Positions 18,505 through 28,356 of a stretch of DNA of 64,000 nucleotides are shown here, piece by piece. The notes under the pieces were generated by a model. That model searched no databases. It saw only the letters and a list, made by a program, of their open reading frames with translations, and was not told the origin of the DNA. The stretch's first letter is position 1, and every line of letters begins with the position of its first letter. This stretch comes from Bifidobacterium pullorum DSM 20433. Lineage in GTDB: Bacteria; Actinomycetota; Actinomycetes; Actinomycetales; Bifidobacteriaceae. A program made the translations under genes and the position numbers. Location of the stretch: positions 155,213 through 219,212 of the forward strand of contig NZ_JDUI01000007.1 of assembly GCF_000771405.1 (NCBI RefSeq), written 5' to 3'.

Positions 18505-19835
18505 ACGCAGCGCTCAAGGATGCCGGCAAGGGAGTGGGCGCGGCCGCGATCTCGGTGGTGATCGCCACGGCGGGCATCGGCCTGTATCTGGTGCTGACGC
18601 TGCTGGTGATCGCCATGGAGGAAGGCGGCGAGAACCTGTCCGTCTACGCCATGCCCTGCACCGAGACCGCGCTCCTGCTGGCGCAGGGCGTCGGATTCGA
18701 CCTGGGTTCGTTCCGGCTCACCATCACGCCGTTGCTGCTGACACTGCTGCTGATCGGCATGATCCGGGCGTTCTGCCTGCGATGGAAGGTCCGGCTGCCA
18801 GGCTACGCCGGAGGTCTGGTGTGCTGGGTCGCGGTGGCGCTGACCATGGCCGGCGGCGTGAACGTGACGATTTTCGACCCCGCCTGGCTGATCGCGATCA
18901 AAAGCGCCCTGGTGTTCTCCCTGGGCTGGTTCACGGCCTACATCGGCCTGTCCGACGTCATGAACCGCGTACGCACCTGGATACGCGGAACGCTGGGCGC
19001 TTCGATACGCAACGCCGTGTTCTGCGCTCTGGCGATGACGCTGTGCATCACGGCCTGGTATCTGGTCCTCGGCCTGGTCTGCGCCATCGTGTGGATCTCG
19101 CTCAACCACAGCACGATAGGGGAGCTGTTCGCGTTGTCCGACATGCAGATCGGCTCACGGATCCTCACCACGGCGGCCTGCGTCGTCTGGTTGCCCAACC
19201 TGTGCCTGTGGGCCGTCTCATGGCTGTTCGGCCCCGGATTCTCCATCGGCGACATCGCCTCGTTCTCCCTGTGGCTCGGACAGTCGGACGGCCTGCCGGC
19301 GGTCCCGATCTTCGGCGCGTTCCCGGACGCCGTCGACAGCGATCCGGTACGCATCGCGCTCATGATGATTCCCGTCGTCACCGGATGCGTCGCCGGGATG
19401 CTGATTATGATCCTGCCCCAGGGGCTCCATATCCGTGCGCCGAAGACCGGCGACCGTCACGATCCGGTGCGCATGGTGCGCCTGTTCGCCAAGCCGGTGA
19501 TCATCTCGCTGGCCACAATCGCGCTGGTCTCGACGATATTCGCGCTGCTGTTCGTCTGCTCGAACGGCGCATTGGGCCATGCCCGGCTATCGCACGTCGG
19601 CGTGGACGTCATGCAGTCCACGCGGACCATCGGTCAGGGCACGGCGTTGGGGCTTCTGGTGGCCTGGCTGCTGGTGCTGATTGGCGTCTATGCGATTTTC
19701 GGGATACGCTGGGCTCGTCGGGCGCTGCGCCGGTCTTCGGGAACGGCCGTTGACGCCGGCGATGCAGTCTCGGAAGTCCAACCGACCGCGGATTCCCGCA
19801 CGGTGTTTTCCATGCCCACAACAAAGGAGGAATAA
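18501..19835 (+). CDS. DUF6350 / PerM-like multi-pass membrane protein
   Basis: A 444-residue protein with about ten hydrophobic segments. Its place between sucD and the purine genes matches the actinobacterial family DUF6350, whose mycobacterial member PerM supports cell division and persistence. The ATG overlaps the sucD stop (ATGA). It ends in a soluble tail just before purH. Family assignment rests on topology and synteny more than on motifs. purN, often found next, is missing. Confidence 0.75.
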   Translation: MNAALKDAGKGVGAAAISVVIATAGIGLYLVLTLLVIAMEEGGENLSVYAMPCTETALLLAQGVGFDLGSFRLTITPLLLTLLLIGMIRAFCLRWKVRLPGYAGGLVCWVAVALTMAGGVNVTIFDPAWLIAIKSALVFSLGWFTAYIGLSDVMNRVRTWIRGTLGASIRNAVFCALAMTLCITAWYLVLGLVCAIVWISLNHSTIGELFALSDMQIGSRILTTAACVVWLPNLCLWAVSWLFGPGFSIGDIASFSLWLGQSDGLPAVPIFGAFPDAVDSDPVRIALMMIPVVTGCVAGMLIMILPQGLHIRAPKTGDRHDPVRMVRLFAKPVIISLATIALVSTIFALLFVCSNGALGHARLSHVGVDVMQSTRTIGQGTALGLLVAWLLVLIGVYAIFGIRWARRALRRSSGTAVDAGDAVSEVQPTADSRTVFSMPTTKEE

Positions 19836-19837
19836 GG

Positions 19838-21466
19838 GTGGCAACAACAACTCGACCGATCCGCCGAGCCTTGGTTTCGGTGTTCCATAAGGAAGGCATC
19901 GAAGTGCTGGCACAGGCGTTCATCGCCGCCGGCACCGAGGTGGTCTCCACCGGTTCGACCGCCAAGCGTCTGGCCGAACTTGGCGTGTCCGTCACGGAGG
20001 TGTCCACCGTCACCGGCTTCCCCGAAAGCCTTGACGGCCGTGTCAAGACCCTCGATCCGCACATCCACGCGGGCATTCTGGCCGACATGACCAACCCGGA
20101 TCATGTGGCGCAGCTGGAGCAGCTCGGCATCAAGCCCTTCGATCTGGTCGTCGTCAACCTCTACCCGTTCGCCGACACGGTGCGTTCCGGCGCCGACGAG
20201 GCCGCCACCATCGAGAAGATCGACATCGGCGGCCCGTCCATGGTGCGTGGCGCCGCCAAGAACAACGCGACCGTGGCCATCGTGACCGACCCGGCCGATT
20301 ATGCGCTGGTCGCCCAGCGCGTGGCCGATGGCACCGGTTTCACGCTGGAGGAGCGCCGTTGGCTGGCCGCCAAGGCCTTCGCGCACACCGCCGCCTATGA
20401 CGCCACGATCAGCGAGTGGACCGCCAAGCATTGGCCCAAGCCCTCCACCGTGGAGTCCTCCGGGGATACCGATGAGACCCCGGTCGACGAGGCGAAGTTC
20501 CCCGCCGCCTTCACCCGCACCTGGGACCGTTCCCACACGCTGCGGTACGGCGAGAACCCGCATCAGCAGGCCGCCCTGTATCTCGACCCGCTGAACCGGA
20601 ACGGTTTCGCCCACGCCGAGCAGCTCGGCGGCAAGCCGATGAGCTACAACAACTATGTGGACGCCGACGCCGCCTGGCGTGCCGTCTGGGATTTCGCCCC
20701 GCAGATCGCCGTCGCCGTGGTCAAGCACAACAATCCATGCGGCCTGGCCGTCGGTGAGACCGTGGCCGAGGCCCACCGCAAGGCCCACGCCTGCGATCCG
20801 ATGAGCGCCTACGGCGGCGTCATCGCGGCGAACTCCACCGTGACCCTGGAGATGGCCGAGGGAGTCCGCCCGATCTTCACCGAGGTCATCGTGGCCCCGG
20901 ATTACGAGCCGGCCGCGCTGGAACTGCTGCAGACCAAGAAGAAGAACCTGCGCATCCTGAAGGTGACGGAGCCGCCGAAGGCCAAGACACAGTTCCGCGC
21001 CATCGACGGCGGCCTGCTCGTGCAGTCGACCGATCTGATCGACGCGACCGGCGATGATCCGAATGCGTGGAAGCTGGTGTCTGGAGAGCCGGCCGACGAA
21101 GCCACGCTGAAGGATCTCGAATTCGCGTGGCGCGCCGTGCGCTGCGTGAAGTCCAACGCCATCCTGCTGGCTCACGACCATGCCACGGTCGGCATCGGCA
21201 TGGGACAGGTCAACCGCGTCGATTCGTGCAACCTGGCCGTCGAACGCGCCAACACGCTGGCGGACGGCGCCGACCGCGCCACCGGTTCCGTGGCGGCCTC
21301 CGACGCGTTCTTCCCGTTCGCCGACGGCGCCGAGATCCTCATCAAGGCCGGCGTGAAGGCCATCGTGCAGCCCGGCGGTTCGATCCGCGACGAGGAGGTG
21401 TTCGAAGCGGCGCGCAAGGCCGGTGTGACGATGTATGTCACCGGCACCCGCCACTTCTTCCACTGA
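19838..21466 (+). CDS. purH: Bifunctional AICAR transformylase / IMP cyclohydrolase
   Basis: A 542-residue enzyme for the last two steps of IMP synthesis. The N-terminal IMP cyclohydrolase ([20 protein letters not shown], then [13 protein letters not shown]) is followed by the transformylase with [13 protein letters not shown] and the [11 protein letters not shown] active-site block; it ends [21 protein letters not shown] at 19838 follows AAAGGAGG, two bases past the PerM stop. A strong hairpin follows. Confidence 0.97.
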   Translation: MATTTRPIRRALVSVFHKEGIEVLAQAFIAAGTEVVSTGSTAKRLAELGVSVTEVSTVTGFPESLDGRVKTLDPHIHAGILADMTNPDHVAQLEQLGIKPFDLVVVNLYPFADTVRSGADEAATIEKIDIGGPSMVRGAAKNNATVAIVTDPADYALVAQRVADGTGFTLEERRWLAAKAFAHTAAYDATISEWTAKHWPKPSTVESSGDTDETPVDEAKFPAAFTRTWDRSHTLRYGENPHQQAALYLDPLNRNGFAHAEQLGGKPMSYNNYVDADAAWRAVWDFAPQIAVAVVKHNNPCGLAVGETVAEAHRKAHACDPMSAYGGVIAANSTVTLEMAEGVRPIFTEVIVAPDYEPAALELLQTKKKNLRILKVTEPPKAKTQFRAIDGGLLVQSTDLIDATGDDPNAWKLVSGEPADEATLKDLEFAWRAVRCVKSNAILLAHDHATVGIGMGQVNRVDSCNLAVERANTLADGADRATGSVAASDAFFPFADGAEILIKAGVKAIVQPGGSIRDEEVFEAARKAGVTMYVTGTRHFFH

Positions 21467-21487
21467 TCCTCGCGTTCCACGCATACG

Positions 21488-21527
21488 ACAGGGCCGGTCG
21501 TGCGGGCTTCCGCACGGCCGGCCCTGT
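21488..21527 (+). terminator. Hairpin terminator after purH
   Basis: An 18-bp stem, ACAGGGCCGGTCGTGCGG / CCGCACGGCCGGCCCTGT (one G-T pair), loop GCTT, 22 bases past purH. There is no T run, so termination may need a factor. Confidence 0.6.
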
Positions 21528-21598
21528 GACGTCCGGGCTGGATTCATCCGTGTATATTGGAGTTCAGCACGATTCACGCCATGCAGCGGGAGGTTGAG

Positions 21599-21886
21599 AT
21601 GGCCGAGCATCCCTGGGTGTCCGAGGAGCATGAGGGCAAGCCCGTCTTCGAATGGGCCGTGGCGCTTGTAGTGGTCGTCTCCGCCATCGTGGCGGTGATC
21701 GGATACACGATGGCCGCCACGGTGATCATCGCCGTGGCGGCCATCGCAACCGGAATCCTCCGGCTGGTGCTACGGGAGCGCAGCCCCTGGAAAGTGCGGT
21801 CAGTCGCGTTCGACGCCGTCATTGGCATCGGTCTGGGCGTCGGCCTGCTGCTCACCTACTTCAGCATCGGCCTGCTCATCCACTGA
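21599..21886 (+). CDS. DUF3017 family small membrane protein
   Basis: A 95-residue protein of three hydrophobic segments with the family's arginine-rich centre (LRLVLRERSPWKVRS). Function unknown; members are widespread in actinobacteria near purine and folate genes. I take the ATG at 21599 (MAEHPWVSEE), after GGGAGG with good spacing; upstream in-frame starts at 21557 and 21581 lack a site. Its last 87 bases overlap the 3' end of the convergent MIP channel gene. Confidence 0.82.
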   Translation: MAEHPWVSEEHEGKPVFEWAVALVVVVSAIVAVIGYTMAATVIIAVAAIATGILRLVLRERSPWKVRSVAFDAVIGIGLGVGLLLTYFSIGLLIH

Positions 21887-22810
21887 TGTATCCGCATCGG
21901 ATTCCGGCACGTCGCCGTTGCCCGCAGTCTCGTCATCCGACACGTCGGACAACTCGGACTCGAACGAAGCGTCATCCTCATCGTCATCCGCAACGACCGC
22001 GGCACGTTCGGCGCGGGCGCTGACCATCATCTGCGCCACGATCATCGGCAGGGCCACCAGCGCGGCCGCCAGAATCGGGCAGATCCAGAACACCCACAGC
22101 TGATCGAGCGGATTCTGCGTCAGCCCCTCGCCCGCGGAGAACACGGCGAGACCGGTGGCGCGGACCGGGTTCAGGGCGGCGCCGGTCACCGGGGCGGCCA
22201 CGGCGGCCGCGGCACCGTAGGCCACGCCCATACCCAGCGCATAGCCCGGTCGGGCCTGACCACGCTCGTCGGTCAGACGCATCGCGGTACCCACTATGAC
22301 CAGCCCGGCCATCACCTCCACGACGATCGCCGCGGTGATGCCGAACGAGACCCCGACCTGATTCAACTGCCCGTACGAGAACGAGCCGTTGTCGAAGCCG
22401 TTGTTCGCGTACGACATCCACTGCGAGGCGGTCACGGCGTCGGAGGTCGGCAGCAGGGCCTTGACGGTCAACGCGCCGGCGGCGAGCGCACCCAGCACCT
22501 GGGCCACGATGGCCAGCACGCCATCCAGCAGACGGGTCTTGGAAACCAGCATCGCGGCCACGGTGACGGCGGGGTTGAACTGGCAGCAGCACACACGTCC
22601 GAGCATGAAGGTCACCGCGCCGTAGATCAGGCCGGTGGCGATCGCCACGAAGGACAGGTACGGGCCATACAGCGTCAGGCCGATGGTGCTGAACAGATAG
22701 ATGCCCAGGCAGATCAGGAAGCTGCCCACCAGTTCGCCGCCCACACGCAGGAGGAGCGACGCCGTAGCGGTGGACGCCGGTTCGGGCCGTGTCGATTCCA
22801 CAGCAGTCAT
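21800..22810 (-). CDS. MIP family channel (aquaporin / glycerol facilitator)
   Basis: A 336-residue protein: six membrane helices with half-helix motifs FNPAVT and LNPVRA. The second is NPV rather than NPA. Three consecutive cysteines (VCCCQFNPA) precede the first motif. A 65-residue acidic tail (VADDDEDDASFESELSDVS onward) is unusual and overlaps DUF3017 on the other strand. ATG at 22810 follows AAAGGAAC. The selectivity (water, glycerol or another small solute) cannot be read with confidence. Confidence 0.87.
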   Translation of the reverse strand: MTAVESTRPEPASTATASLLLRVGGELVGSFLICLGIYLFSTIGLTLYGPYLSFVAIATGLIYGAVTFMLGRVCCCQFNPAVTVAAMLVSKTRLLDGVLAIVAQVLGALAAGALTVKALLPTSDAVTASQWMSYANNGFDNGSFSYGQLNQVGVSFGITAAIVVEVMAGLVIVGTAMRLTDERGQARPGYALGMGVAYGAAAAVAAPVTGAALNPVRATGLAVFSAGEGLTQNPLDQLWVFWICPILAAALVALPMIVAQMMVSARAERAAVVADDDEDDASFESELSDVSDDETAGNGDVPESDADTSVDEQADAEVGEQQADAQTDANDGVERD

Positions 22811-22991
22811 AACAATCAGAGTTCCTTTTATGTTGTGTGATGTTGTCGTCGGTGCGGGCACCGGGCCCGCCGAACGAGTGTCATAGTACCAGCCCCACCA
22901 TGGAATGCCGGGAAACGTTCCGGCATCGAGGCGGTCGATACCCGCGGCTATGATATTGCCGTCCATTTATTCCGGCCACGTTGGGAGAACG

Positions 22992-23762
22992 ATGCCAAAC
23001 GCATATTCCCGCGCCGCCAAGGCGCATGACAACACCGATGGAATCCGTCTGCAGAAGCTGCTGGCCCAGGCTGGATTCGGTTCACGACGCAAATGCGAGG
23101 AGATCATCCTCGACGGTCGTGTGGAGGTCGACGGCGAACTGGTGACCGAGCTGGGCACCCGCGTCGATCCCAAGAAGCAGCAGGTCCGCGTCGATGGATC
23201 GCGCGTCAGGATCAATCCGAACCACGTCACGCTCGCCCTGAACAAGCCCCGCAAGGTGCTCAGCACCATGGACGACCCAAAGGGCCGCTACACGTTGCGC
23301 GACATCGTCGGGGACAAGTACGAGCGCATCTTCCACATGGGCCGTCTCGACTATGATTCCGAGGGCCTGATCCTCATGACGAACGACGGCGAACTCAGCC
23401 AGCACGTCATGCACCCCAAGTACGAGGTCGCCAAGACCTACATCGCCACGCTCGAAGGCAAGATCGGCGGCAACGTGTGCCGCCGTCTGGTCTCCCAGGG
23501 CGTGCAGCTCGACGACGGTTGGATCAAGCTCGACCACTGCGCCATCCTGGATTCCAACCGCGACACCACGCTGGTCAAGGTGGTGCTGCACTCGGGCAAG
23601 AACCGTGTGGTCCGCCGCATCTTCGGCGCCGTCGGGTTCCCCGTCAAGCGTCTGGTGCGCACGCAGATCGGCCCGATCAAGCTGGGCGATCTGAAACCCG
23701 GATCCTACCGCGTGCTCTCGCAGACCGAGGTGCGCTCGCTCTCGAAGGAGGTCGGACTGTGA
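22992..23762 (+). CDS. rRNA pseudouridine synthase (RsuA/RluB family)
   Basis: A 256-residue enzyme with an N-terminal S4 RNA-binding domain ([20 protein letters not shown]) and the catalytic domain; [20 protein letters not shown] holds the catalytic Asp, and [21 protein letters not shown] is the family C-terminal motif. Length and sequence favour RluB (23S U2605). ATG at 22992 follows GGGAGA. Its stop overlaps the cmk-der GTG by four bases (GTGA). Confidence 0.92.
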   Translation: MPNAYSRAAKAHDNTDGIRLQKLLAQAGFGSRRKCEEIILDGRVEVDGELVTELGTRVDPKKQQVRVDGSRVRINPNHVTLALNKPRKVLSTMDDPKGRYTLRDIVGDKYERIFHMGRLDYDSEGLILMTNDGELSQHVMHPKYEVAKTYIATLEGKIGGNVCRRLVSQGVQLDDGWIKLDHCAILDSNRDTTLVKVVLHSGKNRVVRRIFGAVGFPVKRLVRTQIGPIKLGDLKPGSYRVLSQTEVRSLSKEVGL

Positions 23763-25888
23763 TCCGTGTAGCCATCGACGGTCCCGCAGGCGTCGGCAAG
23801 TCGTCCACGTCCAAGGCGCTGGCCCGCCATTTCGGGTTCGCCTATCTGGATACCGGCGCGATGTACCGCGCCTGCGCCTGGTGGTGCATGCAGCGGGGCA
23901 TCGATCTGGATGCCGAGCAGGTGGACGAGCAGCTGGTCACCGAAACGGTGGCTGAGTTCTTCACCGAAGGCCATTTCGATATCGGCGTCGACCCGTCCGA
24001 TCCCAAGGTGTTGGCCGACGGCGAGGACATCAGCGCCGCCATCCGCGCCTCCGAAGTCTCCTCGCATGTGTCGAAGGTCTCGAACATCATCCCGGTCCGT
24101 CACGTGCTGATCGCCGCGCAGCGCGCCTACATCGCGCGTGAGAACGCCGAGGATTCGTTCTCCGGCGGCGCGGGCATCGTGGCCGAGGGCCGCGACATCA
24201 CCACGGTGGTGGCCCCGGACGCTGAGGTGCGCGTGCTGCTGACCGCCCGCGAGGAGGTGCGGCAGGCCCGCCGTACCGGGCAGGCCGCCAAGGGCGTCGG
24301 CGGCGAGGACGTGGCCGCGCGCGACCGCGCCGATTCGAAGGTCACGAGCTTCCTGGAGGCCGCCGACGGCGTGATGACCGTCGACAACTCCGATATGGAC
24401 TTCGACGAGACCCTGGCCGTGCTCGTGCATATCGTCGAGGACGCGATCGAGGAACAGGAGTACGAACGGTATGCCGCGAACCTGAGCGGCTACGAGCTCG
24501 ACGAGGGCGACGAGGCGCTGATCGACGGCTCCGCGTTCGACGACCGGTCCGTGGCGTACACGCCGAAGGCCGTGGGCGTGCTGGCGATTGTGGGCCGGCC
24601 GAACGTGGGCAAGTCCACGCTGGTCAACCGTGTGCTGGGCCGCCGCGCCGCCGTGGTGGAGGATACGCCGGGCGTGACGCGCGACCGCGTCAGCTATGAC
24701 GCCGAATGGGCGGGCACCGACTTCAAACTCGTCGACACCGGCGGTTGGGAGGCCGACGTCGAGGGCATCGACTCCGCCATCGCCTCGCAGGCGCAGATCG
24801 CCGTGCAGCTGTCCGACGCCGTGGTGCTCGTGGTCGACGGACAGGTGGGGCTGACGGCCACCGACGAGCGCATCGTGAAGATGCTGCGCGCCTCCGGCAA
24901 GCCGGTGACGCTGGCCGTGAACAAGGTCGACGACCGCGAAAGCGAATACATGGCAGCCGAATTCTGGAAGCTCGGCCTGGGCGAGCCGTATCCGGTCTCG
25001 GCCATGCACGGCAGGGGAGTGGGCGATCTGCTCGACGCCGCACTCGACAATCTGAAGAAGGCGGAGAAGACCTCCGGGTTCCTGACGCCATCGCATCTGC
25101 GCCGCGTGGCGCTGGTCGGCCGACCGAACGTCGGCAAGTCGTCGCTGCTCAACCAGCTGGCGCACGAGCAGCGCGCGGTGGTCAACGATCTGGCGGGCAC
25201 CACGCGTGATCCGGTCGACGAAGTGGTGAACGTGGACGGCGAGGACTGGCTGTTCATCGATACGGCCGGCATCAAGCGCCGTCTGCACAAGGTGTCGGGC
25301 GCCGACTACTATTCGTCGCTGCGCACGCAGGCCGCCATCGAACGCGCCGAGCTGGCGCTGGTCCTGTTCGATGCCTCGCAGCCGATCTCCGACCAGGATC
25401 TGAAGGTGATGAGCCAGGCCGTGGACGCCGGCCGCGCGATCGTGCTGGTGTTCAACAAGTGGGACGCGATGGACGAGTTCGACAAGCAGCGTCTGGAACG
25501 CCTGTGGATCACCGAATTCGACCGCGTGACCTGGGCGCAGCGCGTGAACCTGTCGGCCAAGACTGGCTGGCATACGAACCGTCTGGCCTCGGCCATGCGC
25601 AAGGCGTTGGAGTCCTGGGACCAGCGTGTGCCCACCGGCAAGCTCAACGCGTTCCTGGGCCGCGTGCAAGCCGCGCATCCGCATCCGCTGCGTGGCGGCA
25701 AGCAGCCGCGCATCCTGTTCGCCACGCAGGCCTCGAACCGCCCGCCGCGCTTCGTGATCTTCGCCACCGGGTTCCTGGAGCACGGCTACCGCCGCTATCT
25801 GGAACGCTCGCTGCGTGAGGAGTTCGGCTTCGAGGGCACCCCGATCCAGATCTCGGTGAACATCCGAGAGAAGAAGCGCCGCAAGTAG
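23759..25888 (+). CDS. Fused cytidylate kinase / ribosome GTPase Der
   Basis: A 709-residue fusion. Residues 1 to about 230 are CMP kinase ([44 protein letters not shown]). After a linker, Der begins near 275 with two GTPase domains ([17 protein letters not shown] and [17 protein letters not shown], each with NKxD) and the KH-like C-terminus ([18 protein letters not shown] type). Cmk recycles CMP; Der matures the 50S subunit. Actinobacteria usually have adjacent cmk and der; the fusion is characteristic of bifidobacteria. GTG at 23759 follows AAGGAGG and overlaps the upstream stop. Confidence 0.95.
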   Translation: MIRVAIDGPAGVGKSSTSKALARHFGFAYLDTGAMYRACAWWCMQRGIDLDAEQVDEQLVTETVAEFFTEGHFDIGVDPSDPKVLADGEDISAAIRASEVSSHVSKVSNIIPVRHVLIAAQRAYIARENAEDSFSGGAGIVAEGRDITTVVAPDAEVRVLLTAREEVRQARRTGQAAKGVGGEDVAARDRADSKVTSFLEAADGVMTVDNSDMDFDETLAVLVHIVEDAIEEQEYERYAANLSGYELDEGDEALIDGSAFDDRSVAYTPKAVGVLAIVGRPNVGKSTLVNRVLGRRAAVVEDTPGVTRDRVSYDAEWAGTDFKLVDTGGWEADVEGIDSAIASQAQIAVQLSDAVVLVVDGQVGLTATDERIVKMLRASGKPVTLAVNKVDDRESEYMAAEFWKLGLGEPYPVSAMHGRGVGDLLDAALDNLKKAEKTSGFLTPSHLRRVALVGRPNVGKSSLLNQLAHEQRAVVNDLAGTTRDPVDEVVNVDGEDWLFIDTAGIKRRLHKVSGADYYSSLRTQAAIERAELALVLFDASQPISDQDLKVMSQAVDAGRAIVLVFNKWDAMDEFDKQRLERLWITEFDRVTWAQRVNLSAKTGWHTNRLASAMRKALESWDQRVPTGKLNAFLGRVQAAHPHPLRGGKQPRILFATQASNRPPRFVIFATGFLEHGYRRYLERSLREEFGFEGTPIQISVNIREKKRRK

Positions 25889-25916
25889 GCTCAGGAGCTG
25901 CGCGACGCGCCACGAT

Positions 25917-25944
25917 TTGGCTTATACGGGTTTCGTGGTAAGCT
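25917..25944 (+). promoter_or_regulatory. Candidate promoter of tRNA-Pro
   Basis: TTGGCT (25917-25922), 16 bases, then TAAGCT (25939-25944), ending 24 bases before the tRNA. The match is moderate. Confidence 0.45.
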
Positions 25945-25968
25945 GTCCTCTTGTGCGAAAGCACAGTT

Positions 25969-26042
<74 letters not shown>

Positions 26043-26048
26043 CAATTA

Positions 26049-26078
26049 GGGTGGAAACCATCAGGTTTCCACCCTTTT
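26049..26078 (+). terminator. Intrinsic terminator after tRNA-Pro
   Basis: A perfect 11-bp stem GGGTGGAAACC / GGTTTCCACCC, loop ATCA, then TTTTGCTTTT. Confidence 0.88.
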
Positions 26079-26217
26079 GCTTTTCGGACGCGTGGTCGGA
26101 TGCGTTCCAGCTACACGGCCTCTACAGGAACCCCGGCCACATGGCCTACAGGAACCAAACCGTTGCGCTACGCGCAAAGCCCACCACCACTTAAACTTCA
26201 ACACGCCCGACCTCTGC

Positions 26218-26311
26218 GGACTCTGACACATCGTGACCGTGATCTAATCATCAAAACGGCGTTATTCCGCCGATCCTGAAAAGTGTCACGGTCACAAAAG
26301 TGTCAGAGTCC
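26218..26311. repeat. Dispersed repeat copy with inverted partner
   Basis: The 27 bases 26218-26244 (GGACTCTGACACATCGTGAC, then CGTGATC) match 35400-35426 perfectly in reverse. A degenerate inverted partner at 26282-26311 (GTGTCACGGTCACAAAAGTG then TCAGAGTCC) could pair with it across about 40 bases, forming a long imperfect hairpin. A transcription terminator or protein site are both possible. Confidence 0.7.
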
Positions 26312-26370
26312 AGAGAATCCGCGCATGTCGCGCCCATGGACACCGCTCTGCGGCATCAGTTTCAGACAAC

Positions 26371-26430
26371 TTGTCCACTGACGGTAGAGATTGTCCACTG
26401 GCGGTAGCGATAGTCCACTGGCGGTAGATT
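26371..26430. repeat. Three tandem 20-bp repeats
   Basis: Three abutting 20-base units at 26371, 26391 and 26411, each close to TTGTCCACTGGCGGTAGCGA; the block TTGTCCACTG/TAGTCCACTG plus CGGTAG is kept in all. Because there are no spacers it is not a CRISPR. It lies about 360 bases upstream of the pyrophosphorylase start. Confidence 0.85.
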
Positions 26431-26792
26431 CCGGTTTCGTATCCCCATTGCACGTCGACATGCAGAACCCATCCACATAAAGGTCAACGACGATAGGACC
26501 CGAACACAGGACAAAGGCATCACCAATACGGCGGGTTTTCGGGCCGACACAATATGCGTTGGCGCTGTCCACTTGCCGATGGGCAAGTATTTGGTGACGA
26601 AACAACACGTGACTTCGAACACGGCCGTACCGCGAAACACGTTCCGTCCGCCCCGCCATCGCAACACATCCGCAGGCTCTTCACCTATTGTTCACCCGGC
26701 ACGGGGGCGAGAACGCCGCCATGCCCACGTCGTGCGGCTAGACTGTTGAGATATTGGTTACGCACAACAGCTCCGAGGAAAGGGTAGGGGAC

Positions 26793-28223
26793 GTGAGCGA
26801 CGTATTCGAGCATTCGGCCGAGAAGATGAAGGCCAACGGCATGAGCGACACGGCGGTCGCCCAGTTCAAGCGGCTGTACGACGTCTGGCGCCATGAGGAG
26901 GCCAGCAGCTGGATTCGCGAGGATGACGTGGAGCCGCTGACCGGCGTGCCCAGCTTCCACGATGTCTACAAGACCATCGACCACGACAAGGCGGTCGACG
27001 CCTTTGCCAAGACGGCGTTCCTCAAGCTCAACGGCGGTCTGGGCACCTCGATGGGCCTGGAATGCGCCAAGTCGCTGCTGCCGGTGCGCCGCCACAAGGC
27101 CAAGCAGATGCGCTTCATCGACATCATCATCGGCCAGGTGGTCACGGCCCGCACCCGGTTAGACGTCAAGCTGCCGCTGACGTTGATGAACTCGTTCCGC
27201 ACCTCAGAGGACACGATGAAGGTGCTCAAGGCCAACCGTCGCTTCGTGCAGAACGATGTGCCGATGGAGATCATCCAGCATGTCGAGCCGAAGATCGTGG
27301 CCGAGACCGGCGACCCCGTATCGTTCCCCGAGAATCCCGATCTCGAATGGTGCCCGCCGGGCCACGGCGACCTGTACTCCACGATCTGGGAGTCCGGTCT
27401 GCTGGACATTCTGGAGGAGCAGGGCTTCCAGTACCTGTTCATCTCCAATTCCGACAATCTGGGCGCACGCCCCTCGCGTACGCTCGCCCAGCATTTCGAG
27501 AACACGGGCGCGCCGTTCATGGTGGAGGTGGCCACCCGCACCTACGCCGACCGCAAGGGCGGACACATCGTGCGCGACAAGGCGACCGGCCGGCTGCTGC
27601 TGCGTGAGATGAGCCAGGTGCACGACGACGACAAGGCGGCCGCGCAGGACATCGCGAAGCACCCGTATTTCAACACCAACAGCATCTGGGTGCGCATCGA
27701 CGCGTTGAAGGCCAAGCTCGCCGAATACGACGGCGTGCTGCCGCTACCGGTGATTCGCAACTTCAAGACCGTGGACCCCACCGATCCCGACACCGAAAAG
27801 GTCGTGCAGCTGGAGACGGCGATGGGCGCGGCCATCAGCCTGTTCGACGGCGCCATCTGCGTGCAGGTGGACCGCATGCGCTTCCTGCCGGTCAAGACCA
27901 CCAACGACCTGTTCATCATGCGGTCGGACCGTTTCCACCTGACCGACACCTATGAGATGGAGGACGGCAACTACATCTTCCCGAACGTGGACCTTGACCC
28001 GCGCTACTACAAGAACATCAACGACTTCAACGAGCGGTTCCCGTACTCGGTGCCGTCGCTGGCCGCCGCCAACTCGGTGACGGTCCGCGGCGACTGGACC
28101 TTCGGACAGAACGTCATCATGTTCGCCGACGCCACACTCGAGGATACGGGACGACCCAGCTACGTGCCCAACGGCGAATACGTGGGACCGCAAGGCATCG
28201 AGCCGGACGATTGGGCGTTCTGA
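26793..28223 (+). CDS. UTP-glucose-1-phosphate uridylyltransferase, UDPGP (eukaryotic-like) family
   Basis: A 476-residue nucleotidyltransferase. The UDPGP signature LKLNGGLGTSMG lies near residue 80, followed by SNSDNLGARPSRTLAQHF and a lysine-bearing catalytic region. It makes UDP-glucose from UTP and glucose-1-phosphate, feeding polysaccharide synthesis and the bifidobacterial galactose/lacto-N-biose route. It is the large eukaryotic-like type, unrelated to GalU. GTG at 26793 follows GGTAGGGG; the frame is open upstream to 26754. Confidence 0.9.
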   Translation: MSDVFEHSAEKMKANGMSDTAVAQFKRLYDVWRHEEASSWIREDDVEPLTGVPSFHDVYKTIDHDKAVDAFAKTAFLKLNGGLGTSMGLECAKSLLPVRRHKAKQMRFIDIIIGQVVTARTRLDVKLPLTLMNSFRTSEDTMKVLKANRRFVQNDVPMEIIQHVEPKIVAETGDPVSFPENPDLEWCPPGHGDLYSTIWESGLLDILEEQGFQYLFISNSDNLGARPSRTLAQHFENTGAPFMVEVATRTYADRKGGHIVRDKATGRLLLREMSQVHDDDKAAAQDIAKHPYFNTNSIWVRIDALKAKLAEYDGVLPLPVIRNFKTVDPTDPDTEKVVQLETAMGAAISLFDGAICVQVDRMRFLPVKTTNDLFIMRSDRFHLTDTYEMEDGNYIFPNVDLDPRYYKNINDFNERFPYSVPSLAAANSVTVRGDWTFGQNVIMFADATLEDTGRPSYVPNGEYVGPQGIEPDDWAF

Positions 28224-28356
28224 CCCCACCGCGGACAAGAAAACGCCACTATTTTCAGAAAATACGCCCGAACGGAGTAAAAACACTCTAATATGGAACA
28301 AGGTGTGCGGTAACGCGCATACCTACATACAGGACTCTAACGAACCGTGAGGACGA

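Larger units (their letters stand above)
26079..26792. other. Gene-free interval with repeats
   Basis: About 700 bases between the tRNA-Pro terminator and the UDP-glucose pyrophosphorylase. I find no credible gene. It contains a copy of the dispersed repeat with a partner that can fold back on it (26218-26311), three tandem 20-bp repeats (26371-26430), and a short CTACAGGAACC duplication near 26120-26155. The rest is featureless. It is visibly less GC-rich than the genes around it. Confidence 0.7.

Noticed and set aside
26371..26430. Possible CRISPR
   Set aside because: Only three 20-bp units with no spacer.
26303..26667. Two overlapping short - strand frames in the gap before the UDP-glucose pyrophosphorylase
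   Set aside because: They run through the tandem repeats, share a repeated LPPVD/YRQWT pattern made by it, and have no start signals or family resemblance.
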